From Zhouia amylolytica (GTDB lineage: Bacteria > Bacteroidota > Bacteroidia > Flavobacteriales > Flavobacteriaceae), in NCBI RefSeq assembly GCF_900116365.1, contig NZ_FPAG01000003.1, positions 323,190 to 387,189 on the forward strand: 64,000 nucleotides of DNA, read 5' to 3'. Both the position numbers and the translations under genes were made by a program. Below the pieces are notes generated by a model that was given only the letters and a program-made list of their open reading frames with translations, made no database searches and was not told the DNA's origin. Positions within the stretch are counted from its first letter, which is position 1. Each line of letters starts with the position of its first letter. Below are positions 34,481-43,897 of the stretch, piece by piece.

Positions 34481-35071
34481 TTAAAGTGTCTGTTTTTTTT
34501 CAAAAATAAAAAAGAGTTCGTTTCCTTGTCGTGGTTTAATCGAGTTATAGCATTTTTCTAATGTTTTTATATTAAAATAAGGATCGAAAGTTTTTTCATA
34601 AGCCGTCTTGTTTCCTCCGAATGGCGGGCCTTGGTCCGTTAGGGGAAAGTTAAATAGTAGTCCGGCTATTTTTCCATTCGGATTTAAAAGTTCATAGGTT
34701 TTCCTGGCGTAATCAAGTCTTAAGTCCGGATCCAAAGCGCAAAAAAATGTTTGTTCGATGATTAGATCAAATTTCAGGTGCAGGTCAAAGAAATCCTTGT
34801 GGATAAGTTGCTCTCCAGGGAAGCTTTTTATTCGTTTAGACAGGTTGGCGAGGGGGGTAGAAGCAATGTCAATCACATATACATTCTTAAAACCTTTTTG
34901 AAACAGGTATTCAGCCTCATAGCTATTGCCAGCTCCCGGGATTAAGATTTTAAGGTTTTTATTGGTTAGTTGATCGATATAGTTTTTGACAGGTGTCGAG
35001 ATTTCTCCAAGGTCCCATTGGGTCTCTTTGGTTAGGTATCTGTTTTCCCAGTATTCTTTATTCAGTTCCAT
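34481..35071 (-). CDS. Thiopurine-S-methyltransferase-like SAM methyltransferase
   Basis: This 196-residue class I methyltransferase opens with YWENRYLTKETQWDLG, the TPMT/HOL family signature. Motif I is KILIPGAGNSYEAEYL and the region GPPFGG is also family-like. It transfers methyl from SAM to a thiol or halide; the native bacterial substrate is unknown. Its start overlaps the S4-protein gene by 14 bases, so the two are coupled. Confidence 0.85.
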   Translation of the reverse strand: MELNKEYWENRYLTKETQWDLGEISTPVKNYIDQLTNKNLKILIPGAGNSYEAEYLFQKGFKNVYVIDIASTPLANLSKRIKSFPGEQLIHKDFFDLHLKFDLIIEQTFFCALDPDLRLDYARKTYELLNPNGKIAGLLFNFPLTDQGPPFGGNKTAYEKTFDPYFNIKTLEKCYNSIKPRQGNELFFIFEKKQTL

Positions 35072-35444
35072 GTTCTATATCATCATTAACAAAGTCATCA
35101 ATATCTCTACGATCTTTTTTGGTAGGTCTTCCGGTTCCCTTTTTACGATAATGTTCTTTGGCATGCTTGAGAAGCTCAGCATGATCAAATGCTTCTTTGG
35201 GAGTGGTATCGTGCCTGTAAATATCAACAAGTTTGGCTCCAACCCGATTCGGCGGTATATCCAGCACCGTAAGCTGGTATTCGATCTGATTTTTCCGAAC
35301 GATCAGTTTGTCGGTTGGAAATACTTCTCTGGAGGGTTTTACTGCCTGTCCGTTTACCCTGATATGGCCTTTTTTACAAGCTTCGGTTGCCTTATTTCGG
35401 GTTTTGTAATACCGTATACACCACAAATATTTATCAATTCTCAT
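35058..35444 (-). CDS. S4-domain RNA-binding protein (Hsp15/HslR-like)
   Basis: This 128-residue protein has an N-terminal S4 domain (MRIDKYLWCIRYYKTRNKAT, GHIRVNGQAVKPSREV) and a basic, disordered C-terminal tail (YRKKGTGRPTKKDRRDIDDF). It matches Hsp15-like proteins that rescue stalled 50S subunits carrying peptidyl-tRNA. I chose the ATG at 35444 because S4 proteins of this type begin MR(I/V)DK; an upstream start would add 12 unsupported residues. Confidence 0.85.
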   Translation of the reverse strand: MRIDKYLWCIRYYKTRNKATEACKKGHIRVNGQAVKPSREVFPTDKLIVRKNQIEYQLTVLDIPPNRVGAKLVDIYRHDTTPKEAFDHAELLKHAKEHYRKKGTGRPTKKDRRDIDDFVNDDIEHGTE

Positions 35445-35526
35445 TTGGTAAACAAAAAATTTCGTTAATGCTTCAAGCAAAAATACGAGAAAATACTATC
35501 TTGCGTGCTCTAAAATATCGAAGAAG

Positions 35527-36489
35527 ATGAAGATACGCAAACTATCTGCTTTACTAATACTTACTACAATTTTCATTTCGTGTAATAAAGATGACGATGG
35601 AGGTGAAACTACAGTTGATCTGAGAGATCCCCAGGAGGTGTCTGAAGAGAATGATGCTGAGATCGTTGCCTTCCTGGAAACGCATTTTTATAATTACGAG
35701 GAATTTGAAAATCCGCCGGCAGATTTTGATTATAAAATAGTAATTGATACGATCGCGGGGGATAATGCAGGTAAAACTCCAATGATTGATCAGGTTGAAG
35801 TTCAGTCGTTAGAACATGCGCCTGATCCTGATGAAGCGGCTGTAACTCATAAGTTGTATACCCTGACGGCTAGGCAAGGTGTTATTGATGAAACACTAAC
35901 AGTTGCAGACTCTGCTTTGGTTCGATACGAGGGAAACCTTTTAAGTGGCGATGTTTTTGATTCGAGAGAAGTTCCGACATGGCAAAACTTACCGAGTTTG
36001 GTAAGGGGGTATTATACCGGTGTAGTTAAATTAAAGAGGGGTACAGGATTTGTAGAGAATTCTGATGGTTCTGTAACTTTTAATAATGATTACGGTGTTG
36101 GGTTGATTATAATGCCTTCTGGATTGGCATATTTTGGTGCTGCCAGATCAGGGATTCCTTCTTATTCTCCAATTATATTTAAGATTGATATGTTGGGAAT
36201 GCGTTTAGAGGTTGATCATGATCAGGATGGTATTCCTTCTTATCTGGAGGATTTAAATAATAATCAGTATTTGTTTGATGATAATACCGATCTTGCGTGG
36301 GAGCTTAAAAATGGCTATTCTGTGAATAATGGCGTTGCTAACTTTGTGGATACCGATGATGATGCGGATGGTACTTTAACCAAGAATGAGTACGATATTA
36401 AAAATAATGTCACCGGCGAATTTGAGCCTGATGGAATACCAGACGATACCGATGGTGATGGGATTCCGGATTATTTAGATAATGATTAA
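35527..36489 (+). CDS. FKBP-type PPIase lipoprotein with C-terminal calcium-binding repeats
   Basis: This 320-residue lipoprotein (signal TTIFISC, C19) has an FKBP-like domain at about 120-230 (ADSALVRYEGNLLSGDVFDS, GLIIMPSGLAYFGAARSGIP). It resembles flavobacterial FKBP lipoproteins of the envelope. The C-terminal about 90 residues are rich in thrombospondin type 3-like repeats (DHDQDGIPSYLED, DTDGDGIPDYLD), which usually bind calcium. It is expected at the outer membrane. The FKBP call rests on pattern; activity is unproven. Confidence 0.75.
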   Translation: MKIRKLSALLILTTIFISCNKDDDGGETTVDLRDPQEVSEENDAEIVAFLETHFYNYEEFENPPADFDYKIVIDTIAGDNAGKTPMIDQVEVQSLEHAPDPDEAAVTHKLYTLTARQGVIDETLTVADSALVRYEGNLLSGDVFDSREVPTWQNLPSLVRGYYTGVVKLKRGTGFVENSDGSVTFNNDYGVGLIIMPSGLAYFGAARSGIPSYSPIIFKIDMLGMRLEVDHDQDGIPSYLEDLNNNQYLFDDNTDLAWELKNGYSVNNGVANFVDTDDDADGTLTKNEYDIKNNVTGEFEPDGIPDDTDGDGIPDYLDND

Positions 36490-36518
36490 TTAAAACCGGT
36501 TCTTTAAGATATACAAAG

Positions 36519-36549
36519 GGCACCTTGAAATGACAGGGTGCTTTTTTTA
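36519..36549 (+). terminator. Terminator after the FKBP lipoprotein
   Basis: The stem GCACCTTG/CAGGGTGC (one T-G pair) with a 6-nt loop is followed by T7. Confidence 0.85.
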
Positions 36550-36690
36550 TTTCTATACTTAAGTAGCGTGTCTGAATAGGTGCTTTGAGGGGTGTCTTAC
36601 TTTTTGGGAAATAAACATTCATGATGTTATTCAACGTATAAAGGATTTGTTTTAGTAGCCTGGAGGTGTGTTAACTGTTTTATGCTCTTG

Positions 36691-36852
36691 TCAGGGGTCT
36701 GTTGACTCACCGCTATTGAAAAAGATGTGTACCTGTGCCAGGCTGTTGCCTTGAACTGTATTTCGTCTTATCTCATCTTTTGCGATCTTTTTGATAGAGG
36801 TAACTCCTATCAGTGAGAATACATCGAATTCACACCAACTTCCATGGAGCAT
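36691..36852 (-). pseudogene. Possible relic or small gene (53 codons)
   Basis: In the 500-base stretch 36550-37052 one minus-strand frame is open for about 100 codons. From its only ATG it gives 53 residues ending at TGA (36691). The composition looks protein-like: FSLIGVTSIKKIAKDEIRRN, then SLAQVHIFFNSG. The open frame continues upstream without a start into the terminator hairpin, so it is either a truncated remnant or a short real gene. No family recognised. Nothing else is seen in this stretch. Confidence 0.35.
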
Positions 36853-36991
36853 TTTGAGGTAAAATGAATTTGTTAGCAGAAGCCGGTTTTGTTCGGTAGT
36901 TCTCTTTAATAGCAGCGCAGCAGGTCTATGCGTCTGATCGGGTATATAGGCGTGTATAAATAGGGGATGAAAGACGACAGGAGCGTAGTGT

Positions 36992-37028
36992 ATAAAAAAA
37001 ACGTCTTTCGTGATAGAAAGACGTTTTT
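36992..37028 (-). terminator. Terminator of the outer-membrane beta-barrel gene
   Basis: The perfect stem AAACGTCTTTC/GAAAGACGTTT with a 6-nt loop is followed on the minus strand by T8. It lies 25 bases after the stop codon. Confidence 0.9.
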
Positions 37029-37052
37029 GTTTTATAGAGATAATAATGTTTA

Positions 37053-37643
37053 TCAGAGTCTTAAAGAAACTCCCAGAACCAATTGTTCAGGACGGGTGTC
37101 TACTCTATCTACTGCACCATCGACAATATTATCATTGATAAAAGTAGCTTCGTTATCCGAGAATCCTCGGTCGTATCTTAAATCGATACCGATATTTCCG
37201 AGGCTGATACCAACTCCTATGTTCATTCCGATGGTAAAGTCATTTTCAACATCTTCCATGGTTATTCCGTCGAATTCTGTATCCAGGATGTATTGAAATG
37301 CCGGGCCAGCGAATACTTCAAGCGGGCCTAGTATTTTATATCCCAGTAAAACAGGCATGTCAAGTTTGCTCATGTCGAACTTGTCTCCGTTATAATCACT
37401 TTTAGTTTTGGTATAAACCAATTCAGGTTTAATAAATAAGGATCCGGTAAGGTTGCCTTTACCGAAAAATCCGAAATGGTAACCAACATTTGCGGAAGGA
37501 TCTTCATAGATATCTGCCGCATCGTCAAAATATTTACCATTTGAGTTGTAGTTAAGTCCTCCTTTGATTCCCCATCCGGAGTTTGTTTGGGCCATAATGG
37601 TTGTACTTGCCAGTACGAAAAATAATAAAAGTGTTTTCTTCAT
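37053..37643 (-). CDS. Outer-membrane beta-barrel protein (PorT/OMP_b-brl family)
   Basis: This 196-residue protein has a signal peptide ending STTIMAQT and about eight amphipathic strands: GWGIKGGLNYNSNG, YHFGFFGKGNL, FIKPELVYTKTK, DMPVLLGYKILG, LEVFAGPAFQYIL, GMNIGVGISLGNIGIDLRYD. It ends with a strand finishing in L (LVLGVSLRL). It matches the small outer-membrane barrel family abundant in Bacteroidota. No specific function; it has its own terminator. Confidence 0.82.
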   Translation of the reverse strand: MKKTLLLFFVLASTTIMAQTNSGWGIKGGLNYNSNGKYFDDAADIYEDPSANVGYHFGFFGKGNLTGSLFIKPELVYTKTKSDYNGDKFDMSKLDMPVLLGYKILGPLEVFAGPAFQYILDTEFDGITMEDVENDFTIGMNIGVGISLGNIGIDLRYDRGFSDNEATFINDNIVDGAVDRVDTRPEQLVLGVSLRL

Positions 37644-37702
37644 AATGATTTTTTTGAGTTTGAATTAATAACAGGTAGGGTCACAAAAACCCTACCAATT
37701 AT

Positions 37703-38671
37703 TTATTTTCTTTTCAACACTTTTACAACGGCCTCTTCAATGGCTTTATTGTTAAGTCCGTATTTTTCCATTAGCTGAGCTGGAGTACCACTTTCACCAA
37801 ATGTATCATTGGTAGCTACAAACTCCTGAGGTACAGGATTGTTTTTCACTAGAACTCTTGATACACTTTCTCCAAGTCCTCCTAAGAAATTATGTTCTTC
37901 ACAAGTTACAACACATCCTGTTTTAGCTACAGAGGCTAAAATGGCTGCGTCATCCAATGGTTTAATGGTGTGGATATTGATTACTTCAGCAGAAATACCT
38001 TTTGCTTCTAAAGCTTCTGCGGCCAATAAGGCTTCCCAAACCAAGTGACCTGTAGCGATAATAGTAACGTCGGTACCTTCTGTTAACTGAAGTGCTTTTC
38101 CGATTTCGAATTTCTGATCTTCCGGAGTGAAGTTAGCTACTGCCGGTCTTCCAAAACGCAAGTAAACAGGTCCTTCGTGTTCAGCAATTGCAAGAGTTGC
38201 CGCTTTTGTTTGGTTGAAGTCACAAGGGTTGATTACAGTCATTCCCGGTAACATTTTCATCAGTCCGATATCTTCCAGAATCTGGTGAGTAGCACCATCT
38301 TCACCTAGTGTTATACCAGCATGTGAAGCACAGATTTTTACATTTTTACCAGAATAAGCGATTGACTGACGTATTTGATCGTAAACTCGTCCGGTTGAAA
38401 AGTTCGCGAAAGTACCTGTAAAAGGTATTTTGCCTCCGATGGTCATTCCCGCAGCAAGTCCCATCATATTAGCTTCTGCGATTCCAACCTGGAAAAAGCG
38501 CTCTGGATTCTCTTTAATGAAATCATCCATTTTCAAAGACCCTACCAAGTCGGCACATAATGCTACCACATTCGGATTGGTTCTTCCTAATTCAGTTAAG
38601 CCAGCTCCAAAACCACTACGGGTGTCTTTTTTCCCGGTATCTATATATTTTTTCATTGTTGCTTGTGTCAT
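37703..38671 (-). CDS. Transketolase, C-terminal subunit
   Basis: This 322-residue protein corresponds to the pyrimidine-binding and C-terminal domains of transketolase. FFQVGIAEANMMGLAAGM carries the catalytic Glu that activates TPP, followed by ASHAGITLGEDGATHQ. With the N-terminal subunit upstream it forms the split form of the enzyme common in Bacteroidota, moving two-carbon units in the pentose phosphate pathway. Starts 26 bases after the partner gene. Confidence 0.93.
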   Translation of the reverse strand: MTQATMKKYIDTGKKDTRSGFGAGLTELGRTNPNVVALCADLVGSLKMDDFIKENPERFFQVGIAEANMMGLAAGMTIGGKIPFTGTFANFSTGRVYDQIRQSIAYSGKNVKICASHAGITLGEDGATHQILEDIGLMKMLPGMTVINPCDFNQTKAATLAIAEHEGPVYLRFGRPAVANFTPEDQKFEIGKALQLTEGTDVTIIATGHLVWEALLAAEALEAKGISAEVINIHTIKPLDDAAILASVAKTGCVVTCEEHNFLGGLGESVSRVLVKNNPVPQEFVATNDTFGESGTPAQLMEKYGLNNKAIEEAVVKVLKRK

Positions 38672-38697
38672 GTTTAAAAAATAAAAGAGGTTAATAC

Positions 38698-39543
38698 TTA
38701 GTAATCACCAAGGGTTTCAGGATTTTGCTCTAATGCGATAGCTAATTGTTCGTCATTTGGAGCTTTTCCGTGCCATGCGTGCGTATGCATCATGAAATCT
38801 ACGCCATTACCCATTTCTGTATGTAGCAAAATACAAACCGGTTTTCCTTTACCTGTACGTGTTTTCGCCTCTTTTAGACCTGCTATAATAGCTTCCAGGT
38901 CATTTCCTTGTTCTACTTCCAATACATCCCAACCAAAAGCTTCAAATTTCGCTTTTACACTTCCCATTGGCAGAACATCGTCGGTAGCGCCGTCAATTTG
39001 TTTCCCATTTAGGTCGACTGTAGCAATTATGTTATCTACTTTTTTAGCAGACGCATACATAATAGCTTCCCAGTTTTGACCTTCCTGAAGTTCTCCATCA
39101 CCGTGAAGGCTATATACAATGTGATTGTCGTTGTTAAGTTTTTTAGCTTCAGCAGCACCTAAAGCTACAGACATACCTTGTCCTAAAGATCCTGAAGCGA
39201 TTCTAACGCCAGGAAGTCCTTCGTGCGTAGTTGGGTGTCCTTGTAAACGTGAATTGATTAAGCGGAAAGTGTTCAATTCCTCAACAGGAAAATATCCTTT
39301 TCTTGCTAGAACACTGTAGTAAACTGGAGAGATGTGACCATTGGATAGGAAAAACAGGTCTTCACCAATTCCATCCATGTCAAACTCTTCGTTTAGTTCC
39401 ATGATTTCGTTGTAAAGAGCTACAAAAAACTCAGTACATCCTAAAGAGCCACCGGGGTGACCCGAATTTACTTTGTGAACCATGCGCAAAATATCTCTGC
39501 GAACTTGAATCACTAAATCGTTTAGTTGTTGTGTATCAGGCAT
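38698..39543 (-). CDS. Transketolase, N-terminal subunit
   Basis: This 281-residue protein carries the TPP diphosphate-binding domain: SGHPGGSLGCTEFF near the N terminus, then LHGDGELQEGQNWEA and TVDLNGKQIDG, the GDG-x-N motif for Mg-TPP. It lacks the pyrimidine domain supplied by the next gene. Neighbouring but divergent from tgt. Confidence 0.94.
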   Translation of the reverse strand: MPDTQQLNDLVIQVRRDILRMVHKVNSGHPGGSLGCTEFFVALYNEIMELNEEFDMDGIGEDLFFLSNGHISPVYYSVLARKGYFPVEELNTFRLINSRLQGHPTTHEGLPGVRIASGSLGQGMSVALGAAEAKKLNNDNHIVYSLHGDGELQEGQNWEAIMYASAKKVDNIIATVDLNGKQIDGATDDVLPMGSVKAKFEAFGWDVLEVEQGNDLEAIIAGLKEAKTRTGKGKPVCILLHTEMGNGVDFMMHTHAWHGKAPNDEQLAIALEQNPETLGDY

Positions 39544-39685
39544 TTTTATTCAAAAATTTTTTCGGGGCAAAAGTAAGTTTTTTATTGATGGCGAACAAAG
39601 ACCTTGTGCTATCATTTTATAACTTTAGTATTTGTTTGTGAAATATTTTACAAATTAATAGCGGTTTATATAACAGCTAGTTGTT

Positions 39686-39693
39686 TATCTTTG
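39686..39693 (+). promoter_or_regulatory. -7 element (TATCTTTG) for the tgt operon
   Basis: TATCTTTG fits TAnnTTTG and lies 20 bases before the tgt ATG at 39714. It argues against the longer reading frame beginning at 39681, which would start inside the promoter. Confidence 0.5.
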
Positions 39694-39713
39694 CCGACAT
39701 TGAAGGATTATTT

Positions 39714-40844
39714 ATGAAATTTGACTTAAAAGGAAAAGACCAGGGAAGTAAGGCCAGAGCTGGGGTTATCACTACCGATCACGGTACCATCGAGACCCCA
39801 ATTTTTATGCCTGTAGGTACGGTAGCCTCTGTAAAGGGGGTGCATCAAAGAGAATTGAAGGAAGATATCAATCCGGATATTATTTTAGGAAATACCTATC
39901 ATTTGTATTTAAGACCTAAAACAGAAATTCTTGAAAAGGCAGGCGGGCTACATAAATTCATGAACTGGGATCGAAATATTTTAACTGATAGTGGTGGATT
40001 TCAGGTTTATTCTCTGTCTGGGAGAAGAAAAATTAAAGAGGAAGGTGTAAAGTTTAAAAGTCACATCGATGGTTCTTATCATGTTTTTACTCCGGAAAAT
40101 GTAATGGATATTCAACGAACCATTGGTGCGGATATCATTATGGCTTTTGATGAATGTACACCTTATCCATGTGATTACCGTTACGCCAAGAGTTCTATGC
40201 ATCGTACACACCGGTGGTTAGACCGTTGTGTTAGTCGTTTTAATAATACCCCATCCAAATATGGATATGAGCAAACGTTGTTTCCTATTGTGCAGGGTTC
40301 TACCTATAAGGATTTACGTTTGCAATCGGCAGAATACATTGCTAATGTAGGAGCTGAAGGAAATGCCATAGGGGGATTATCGGTTGGGGAGCCAGCGGAA
40401 GAAATGTATGAGATGACCGATATAGTATGTAGCGTGTTGCCGGAGGATAAACCCAGGTATTTAATGGGGGTGGGTACACCTATTAATATATTGGAAAATA
40501 TAGCATTGGGGGTTGATATGTTTGACTGTGTGATGCCGACCAGAAATGCCAGAAACGGGATGTTGTTTACTGCCCACGGAACCATTAATATTAAAAATAA
40601 GAAATGGGAAGATGATTTTTCTCCCATTGATGAAATGGGGATTACTTTTGTGGACACCTATTATTCTAAAGCTTATTTACGTCATTTGTTTGCTGCTAAT
40701 GAGTACCTGGGAAAACAGATAGCTACCATTCATAATCTTGGTTTTTATCTTTGGTTGGTAAGAGAGGCTAGAAAACATATCTTAGCAGGAGATTTTTATG
40801 AGTGGAAAAATAAAATGGTAAAACAAATGGACAAAAGGCTATAG
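39714..40844 (+). CDS. tgt: tRNA-guanine(34) transglycosylase
   Basis: This 376-residue TIM-barrel enzyme exchanges guanine 34 of tRNAs for preQ1 during queuosine synthesis. Catalytic and binding regions are clear: TDSGGFQVYSLSG, MAFDECTPYP, GGLSVGEPAEEMYE and FDCVMPTRNARNG. However, the zinc-binding CxCxxC expected after the last motif is missing: the region reads SPIDEMGITFVDTYYSKAYL. The later His (ATIHNLGFY) is kept. First gene of a run with lptG-like, a DMT transporter and accA. Confidence 0.94.
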   Translation: MKFDLKGKDQGSKARAGVITTDHGTIETPIFMPVGTVASVKGVHQRELKEDINPDIILGNTYHLYLRPKTEILEKAGGLHKFMNWDRNILTDSGGFQVYSLSGRRKIKEEGVKFKSHIDGSYHVFTPENVMDIQRTIGADIIMAFDECTPYPCDYRYAKSSMHRTHRWLDRCVSRFNNTPSKYGYEQTLFPIVQGSTYKDLRLQSAEYIANVGAEGNAIGGLSVGEPAEEMYEMTDIVCSVLPEDKPRYLMGVGTPINILENIALGVDMFDCVMPTRNARNGMLFTAHGTINIKNKKWEDDFSPIDEMGITFVDTYYSKAYLRHLFAANEYLGKQIATIHNLGFYLWLVREARKHILAGDFYEWKNKMVKQMDKRL

Positions 40845-40845
40845 G

Positions 40846-41922
40846 ATGAAGATCATAGACTGGTATATACTAAAAAGGTATTTGGCGACATTTTTTGTGA
40901 TGTTGTTGCTTTTTGTTCCCATCGGAATTATGGTTGACGTTTCCGAGAAGGTTGACAAAATGATTGCCCGAGAGGTTCCTTTCGATGAAATAGTGAATTA
41001 TTATATAGATTTCACATTTTATTTCGCCAGTTTACTTTTTCCGATATTCCTTTTTTTGTCTATCATATGGTTTACTTCAAAGTTGGCTAATAATACGGAG
41101 ATCGTTGCCATATTGAGTTCGGGTATCTCTTTCAGGCGATTTTTATATCCTTATCTAATGGGGGCTTCCATTATTGCAGTAATTACTTTTGTAATGGGAA
41201 TGTTTATTGTTCCCAATGCCAGTAAAGGATATAATGATTTCCGATACGAGTATCTCAAGAAGAATAAAAATATACGGAAAACAACGAATTTATATAATCA
41301 GGTAAACGATAATGATTTTATTTATCTGAGTCATTTCGAGCCAACCAATAAAATTGGCAGGGATTTTACTTTAGAGCATTTTGAGAATAATGAATTGAAG
41401 TATAAGATCTCGGCTGCGAGCATTCGATGGATTGATAAGGATTCTGTATACCGTTTACGGAATTATATGAAGCGAACCATCGGGGGTGGAAATGATATCA
41501 TTGAAACAGAGCGAAGGGTAGATACTGTATTCCCGTTTAATCTTGACGACCTTACGCCTGTGTCTTATATAGCCGAAACCAAAAACCTTTTTGAGCTGAA
41601 TAAGTTTATAGAAAAAGAGCGCAGAAAAGGATCTCCGAATATCAACAGATATTTAGTTGTGAAATATAAGCGTTGGAGTTTACCGGTTTCAGCTTTCATT
41701 CTTACTATTATTGCGGTTGCGGTATCTTCGATGAAAAGAAGAGGAGGAATGGGTGTTAATTTGGCCTTAGGGATTTCTTTGGCATTTATATACATCTTTT
41801 TTGATAAAATATTTGGTACGATGGCGGAGCAATCTGGATTTCCTCCATTATTAGCGGTGTCGATACCCAATATTATGTTTGGAATCTTAGCTGCATACCT
41901 ATTAAAAAATGCTAAACGATAA
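40846..41922 (+). CDS. lptG: LptF/LptG-family permease
   Basis: This 358-residue YjgP/YjgQ-family protein has three N-terminal membrane helices (YLATFFVMLLLFVPIGIMV, ASLLFPIFLFLSIIW, GASIIAVITFVMGMFIV), a periplasmic beta-jellyroll (about 125-270), and three C-terminal helices. With LptB and a partner permease it extracts lipopolysaccharide from the inner membrane. Which paralogue (F or G) is uncertain. It starts 1 base after tgt and overlaps the next gene by 14 bases. Confidence 0.85.
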   Translation: MKIIDWYILKRYLATFFVMLLLFVPIGIMVDVSEKVDKMIAREVPFDEIVNYYIDFTFYFASLLFPIFLFLSIIWFTSKLANNTEIVAILSSGISFRRFLYPYLMGASIIAVITFVMGMFIVPNASKGYNDFRYEYLKKNKNIRKTTNLYNQVNDNDFIYLSHFEPTNKIGRDFTLEHFENNELKYKISAASIRWIDKDSVYRLRNYMKRTIGGGNDIIETERRVDTVFPFNLDDLTPVSYIAETKNLFELNKFIEKERRKGSPNINRYLVVKYKRWSLPVSAFILTIIAVAVSSMKRRGGMGVNLALGISLAFIYIFFDKIFGTMAEQSGFPPLLAVSIPNIMFGILAAYLLKNAKR

Positions 41923-42802
41923 CTTAAAGAATTACCTTCACCTCCATTTTATAGTATTTATTTGGGGGTTTACCGCGGTCATTGGAGCCTTAATATCACT
42001 AGATGCCACACCCTTGGTTTGGTATCGTATGTTGATGGCTGTTGGTTTTATCGGTATTTATTTATGGATAAAAAAGATTGACTGGAAGGTTCCCAGGAAA
42101 ACCTTGATAGGTTTTATTATAGGAGGTGTTATAATCGCCTTGCATTGGGTTACTTTCTTTAAGGCTATAAAGGTGTCTAACGTTTCTGTGACCCTGGCTA
42201 TGATGTCTACAGGTTCTTTTTTTACAGCCATATTGGAACCGATCTGGTACAAGCGCAAAGTTATTTGGTACGAAATATTTTTCGGTTTAATCGTGGTGGG
42301 CGGATTGTACATCATTTTTGAGGTCGAAACCGAATACGTGTTGGGGATAGTGTTGGCATTAACAGCAGCCTTGTTATCGGCTATCTTCACTTTAATAAAT
42401 GGTAAGTTTATTCAAAGCTATAAGCCTTCAGTGATTTCTTTTTATGAGTTATTCAGTGGAGTTGTTTTTTTAAGTTTTTATTTGTGGTTTACCGGAGGGT
42501 ACGGCACCGATTTTTTTAAAGTTTCAGTCTCTGACTGGGTTTATTTAGGTCTGTTGGCTTCTGTGTGTACGGCTTATGCCTTTATAGCGTCTGTTAAGGT
42601 GATGAAATTCATTAGTCCTTACACGGTTATGTTGACCATTAATATGGAGCCTGTATATGGTATAATTTTGGCATATCTGGTGTTTGGAGCGGAAGAGAAA
42701 ATGAGCTCACAATTTTATGTTGGAGCAACGATAATACTCCTGACGGTTATAGTTAACGGGGTTTTGAAAAATAAAAGAAAAAGAAAAAGTACAATGTTTT
42801 AG
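41909..42802 (+). CDS. EamA/DMT-superfamily transporter
   Basis: This 297-residue inner-membrane protein has about ten helices in two EamA repeats (LHFIVFIWGFTAVIGALISL in the first; PSVISFYELFSGVVFLSFYL in the second). It is probably a metabolite exporter; the substrate is unknown. It overlaps the lptG-like gene by 14 bases. Confidence 0.87.
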   Translation: MLNDNLKNYLHLHFIVFIWGFTAVIGALISLDATPLVWYRMLMAVGFIGIYLWIKKIDWKVPRKTLIGFIIGGVIIALHWVTFFKAIKVSNVSVTLAMMSTGSFFTAILEPIWYKRKVIWYEIFFGLIVVGGLYIIFEVETEYVLGIVLALTAALLSAIFTLINGKFIQSYKPSVISFYELFSGVVFLSFYLWFTGGYGTDFFKVSVSDWVYLGLLASVCTAYAFIASVKVMKFISPYTVMLTINMEPVYGIILAYLVFGAEEKMSSQFYVGATIILLTVIVNGVLKNKRKRKSTMF

Positions 42803-42820
42803 GCAATAACATTAAAGTTT

Positions 42821-42828
42821 TATATTTG
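42821..42828 (+). promoter_or_regulatory. -7 element (TATATTTG) for accA
   Basis: TATATTTG fits TAnnTTTG and lies 33 bases before the accA ATG. No strong -33 element. Confidence 0.45.
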
Positions 42829-42861
42829 TGGGCTAACTAAAACCAATATTTATAAATAATA

Positions 42862-43815
42862 ATGGAATATTTAGATTTCGAATTACCTATTAAAGAGCTT
42901 GAAGAGCAGTTAGATAAATGTAAAGTGATAGGCTCAGAAAGTGATATTGATGTTACAGATACTTGTAAGCAGATAGAGAAAAAGCTTAACGATACCAAAA
43001 AGGAGATATATAAGAATTTGACTGCATGGCAGCGGGTTCAACTTTCCAGACATCCTTCAAGACCTTATACCCTGGATTATATTAAAGCATTATTTGGAGA
43101 TACATTTTTAGAGTTACATGGTGACCGAAATGTAAAAGACGATAAAGCGATGATCGGAGGATTAGGGAAAATAGGAGATCAATCTTTTATGGTTATCGGT
43201 ACTCAAAAAGGGTATAATACGAAAACGCGTCAATACCGCAATTTTGGGATGGCGAATCCTGAAGGGTATAGAAAAGCACTTCGATTAATGAAGATGGCAG
43301 AAAAGTTTGGTATTCCGGTAATTTCTCTGATAGATACTCCGGGTGCATATCCTGGAATTGAGGCTGAAGAGCGTGGGCAAGGAGAGGCCATTGCCAGAAA
43401 TATTCTGGAGATGACGCGCTTAAAGGTTCCTGTAGTTGTTATGATTATTGGAGAGGGAGCATCAGGAGGTGCCTTAGGAATTGGAGTGGGTGATAAAGTA
43501 ATGATGCTTGAAAACACCTGGTATTCTGTAATTTCTCCGGAATCTTGTTCTTCTATTTTATGGAGAAGTTGGGAGTATAAGGAGCAAGCGGCAGAGGCGT
43601 TAAAACTTACTGCAAAAGATATGAAAAAACTTAAGTTGGTTGATGAAATTATAAAAGAACCACTTGGAGGAGCACACTCAAATAGAGAAGCTACTTATAA
43701 AGCAGTTGAGAAAGCAATTCTAAAAAATTACGACGAACTTAAAAAGTTATCACCAGAAGAACTGGTAAATTCTCGAATGGATAAATATGCAGAAATGGGA
43801 GTCTACAAAGGCTAA
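42862..43815 (+). CDS. accA: Acetyl-CoA carboxylase carboxyltransferase subunit alpha
   Basis: This 317-residue subunit catalyses, with AccD, carboxyl transfer from biotin to acetyl-CoA in the first step of fatty-acid synthesis. The crotonase-fold oxyanion regions are clear ([38 protein letters not shown]) and it opens with [15 protein letters not shown]. Length is standard. Own -7 element and terminator. Confidence 0.96.
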   Translation: MEYLDFELPIKELEEQLDKCKVIGSESDIDVTDTCKQIEKKLNDTKKEIYKNLTAWQRVQLSRHPSRPYTLDYIKALFGDTFLELHGDRNVKDDKAMIGGLGKIGDQSFMVIGTQKGYNTKTRQYRNFGMANPEGYRKALRLMKMAEKFGIPVISLIDTPGAYPGIEAEERGQGEAIARNILEMTRLKVPVVVMIIGEGASGGALGIGVGDKVMMLENTWYSVISPESCSSILWRSWEYKEQAAEALKLTAKDMKKLKLVDEIIKEPLGGAHSNREATYKAVEKAILKNYDELKKLSPEELVNSRMDKYAEMGVYKG

Positions 43816-43839
43816 CTACTGTTATTCTTAATAATATTG

Positions 43840-43871
43840 AAAAACCGAAGTTTTTTACTTCGGTTTTTTTT
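43840..43871 (+). terminator. Terminator after accA
   Basis: The stem AAAACCGAAGT/ACTTCGGTTTT with a short T loop runs into T8. Confidence 0.9.
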
Positions 43872-43897
43872 AACTTTATTAACAAAGAACTTGAGTT

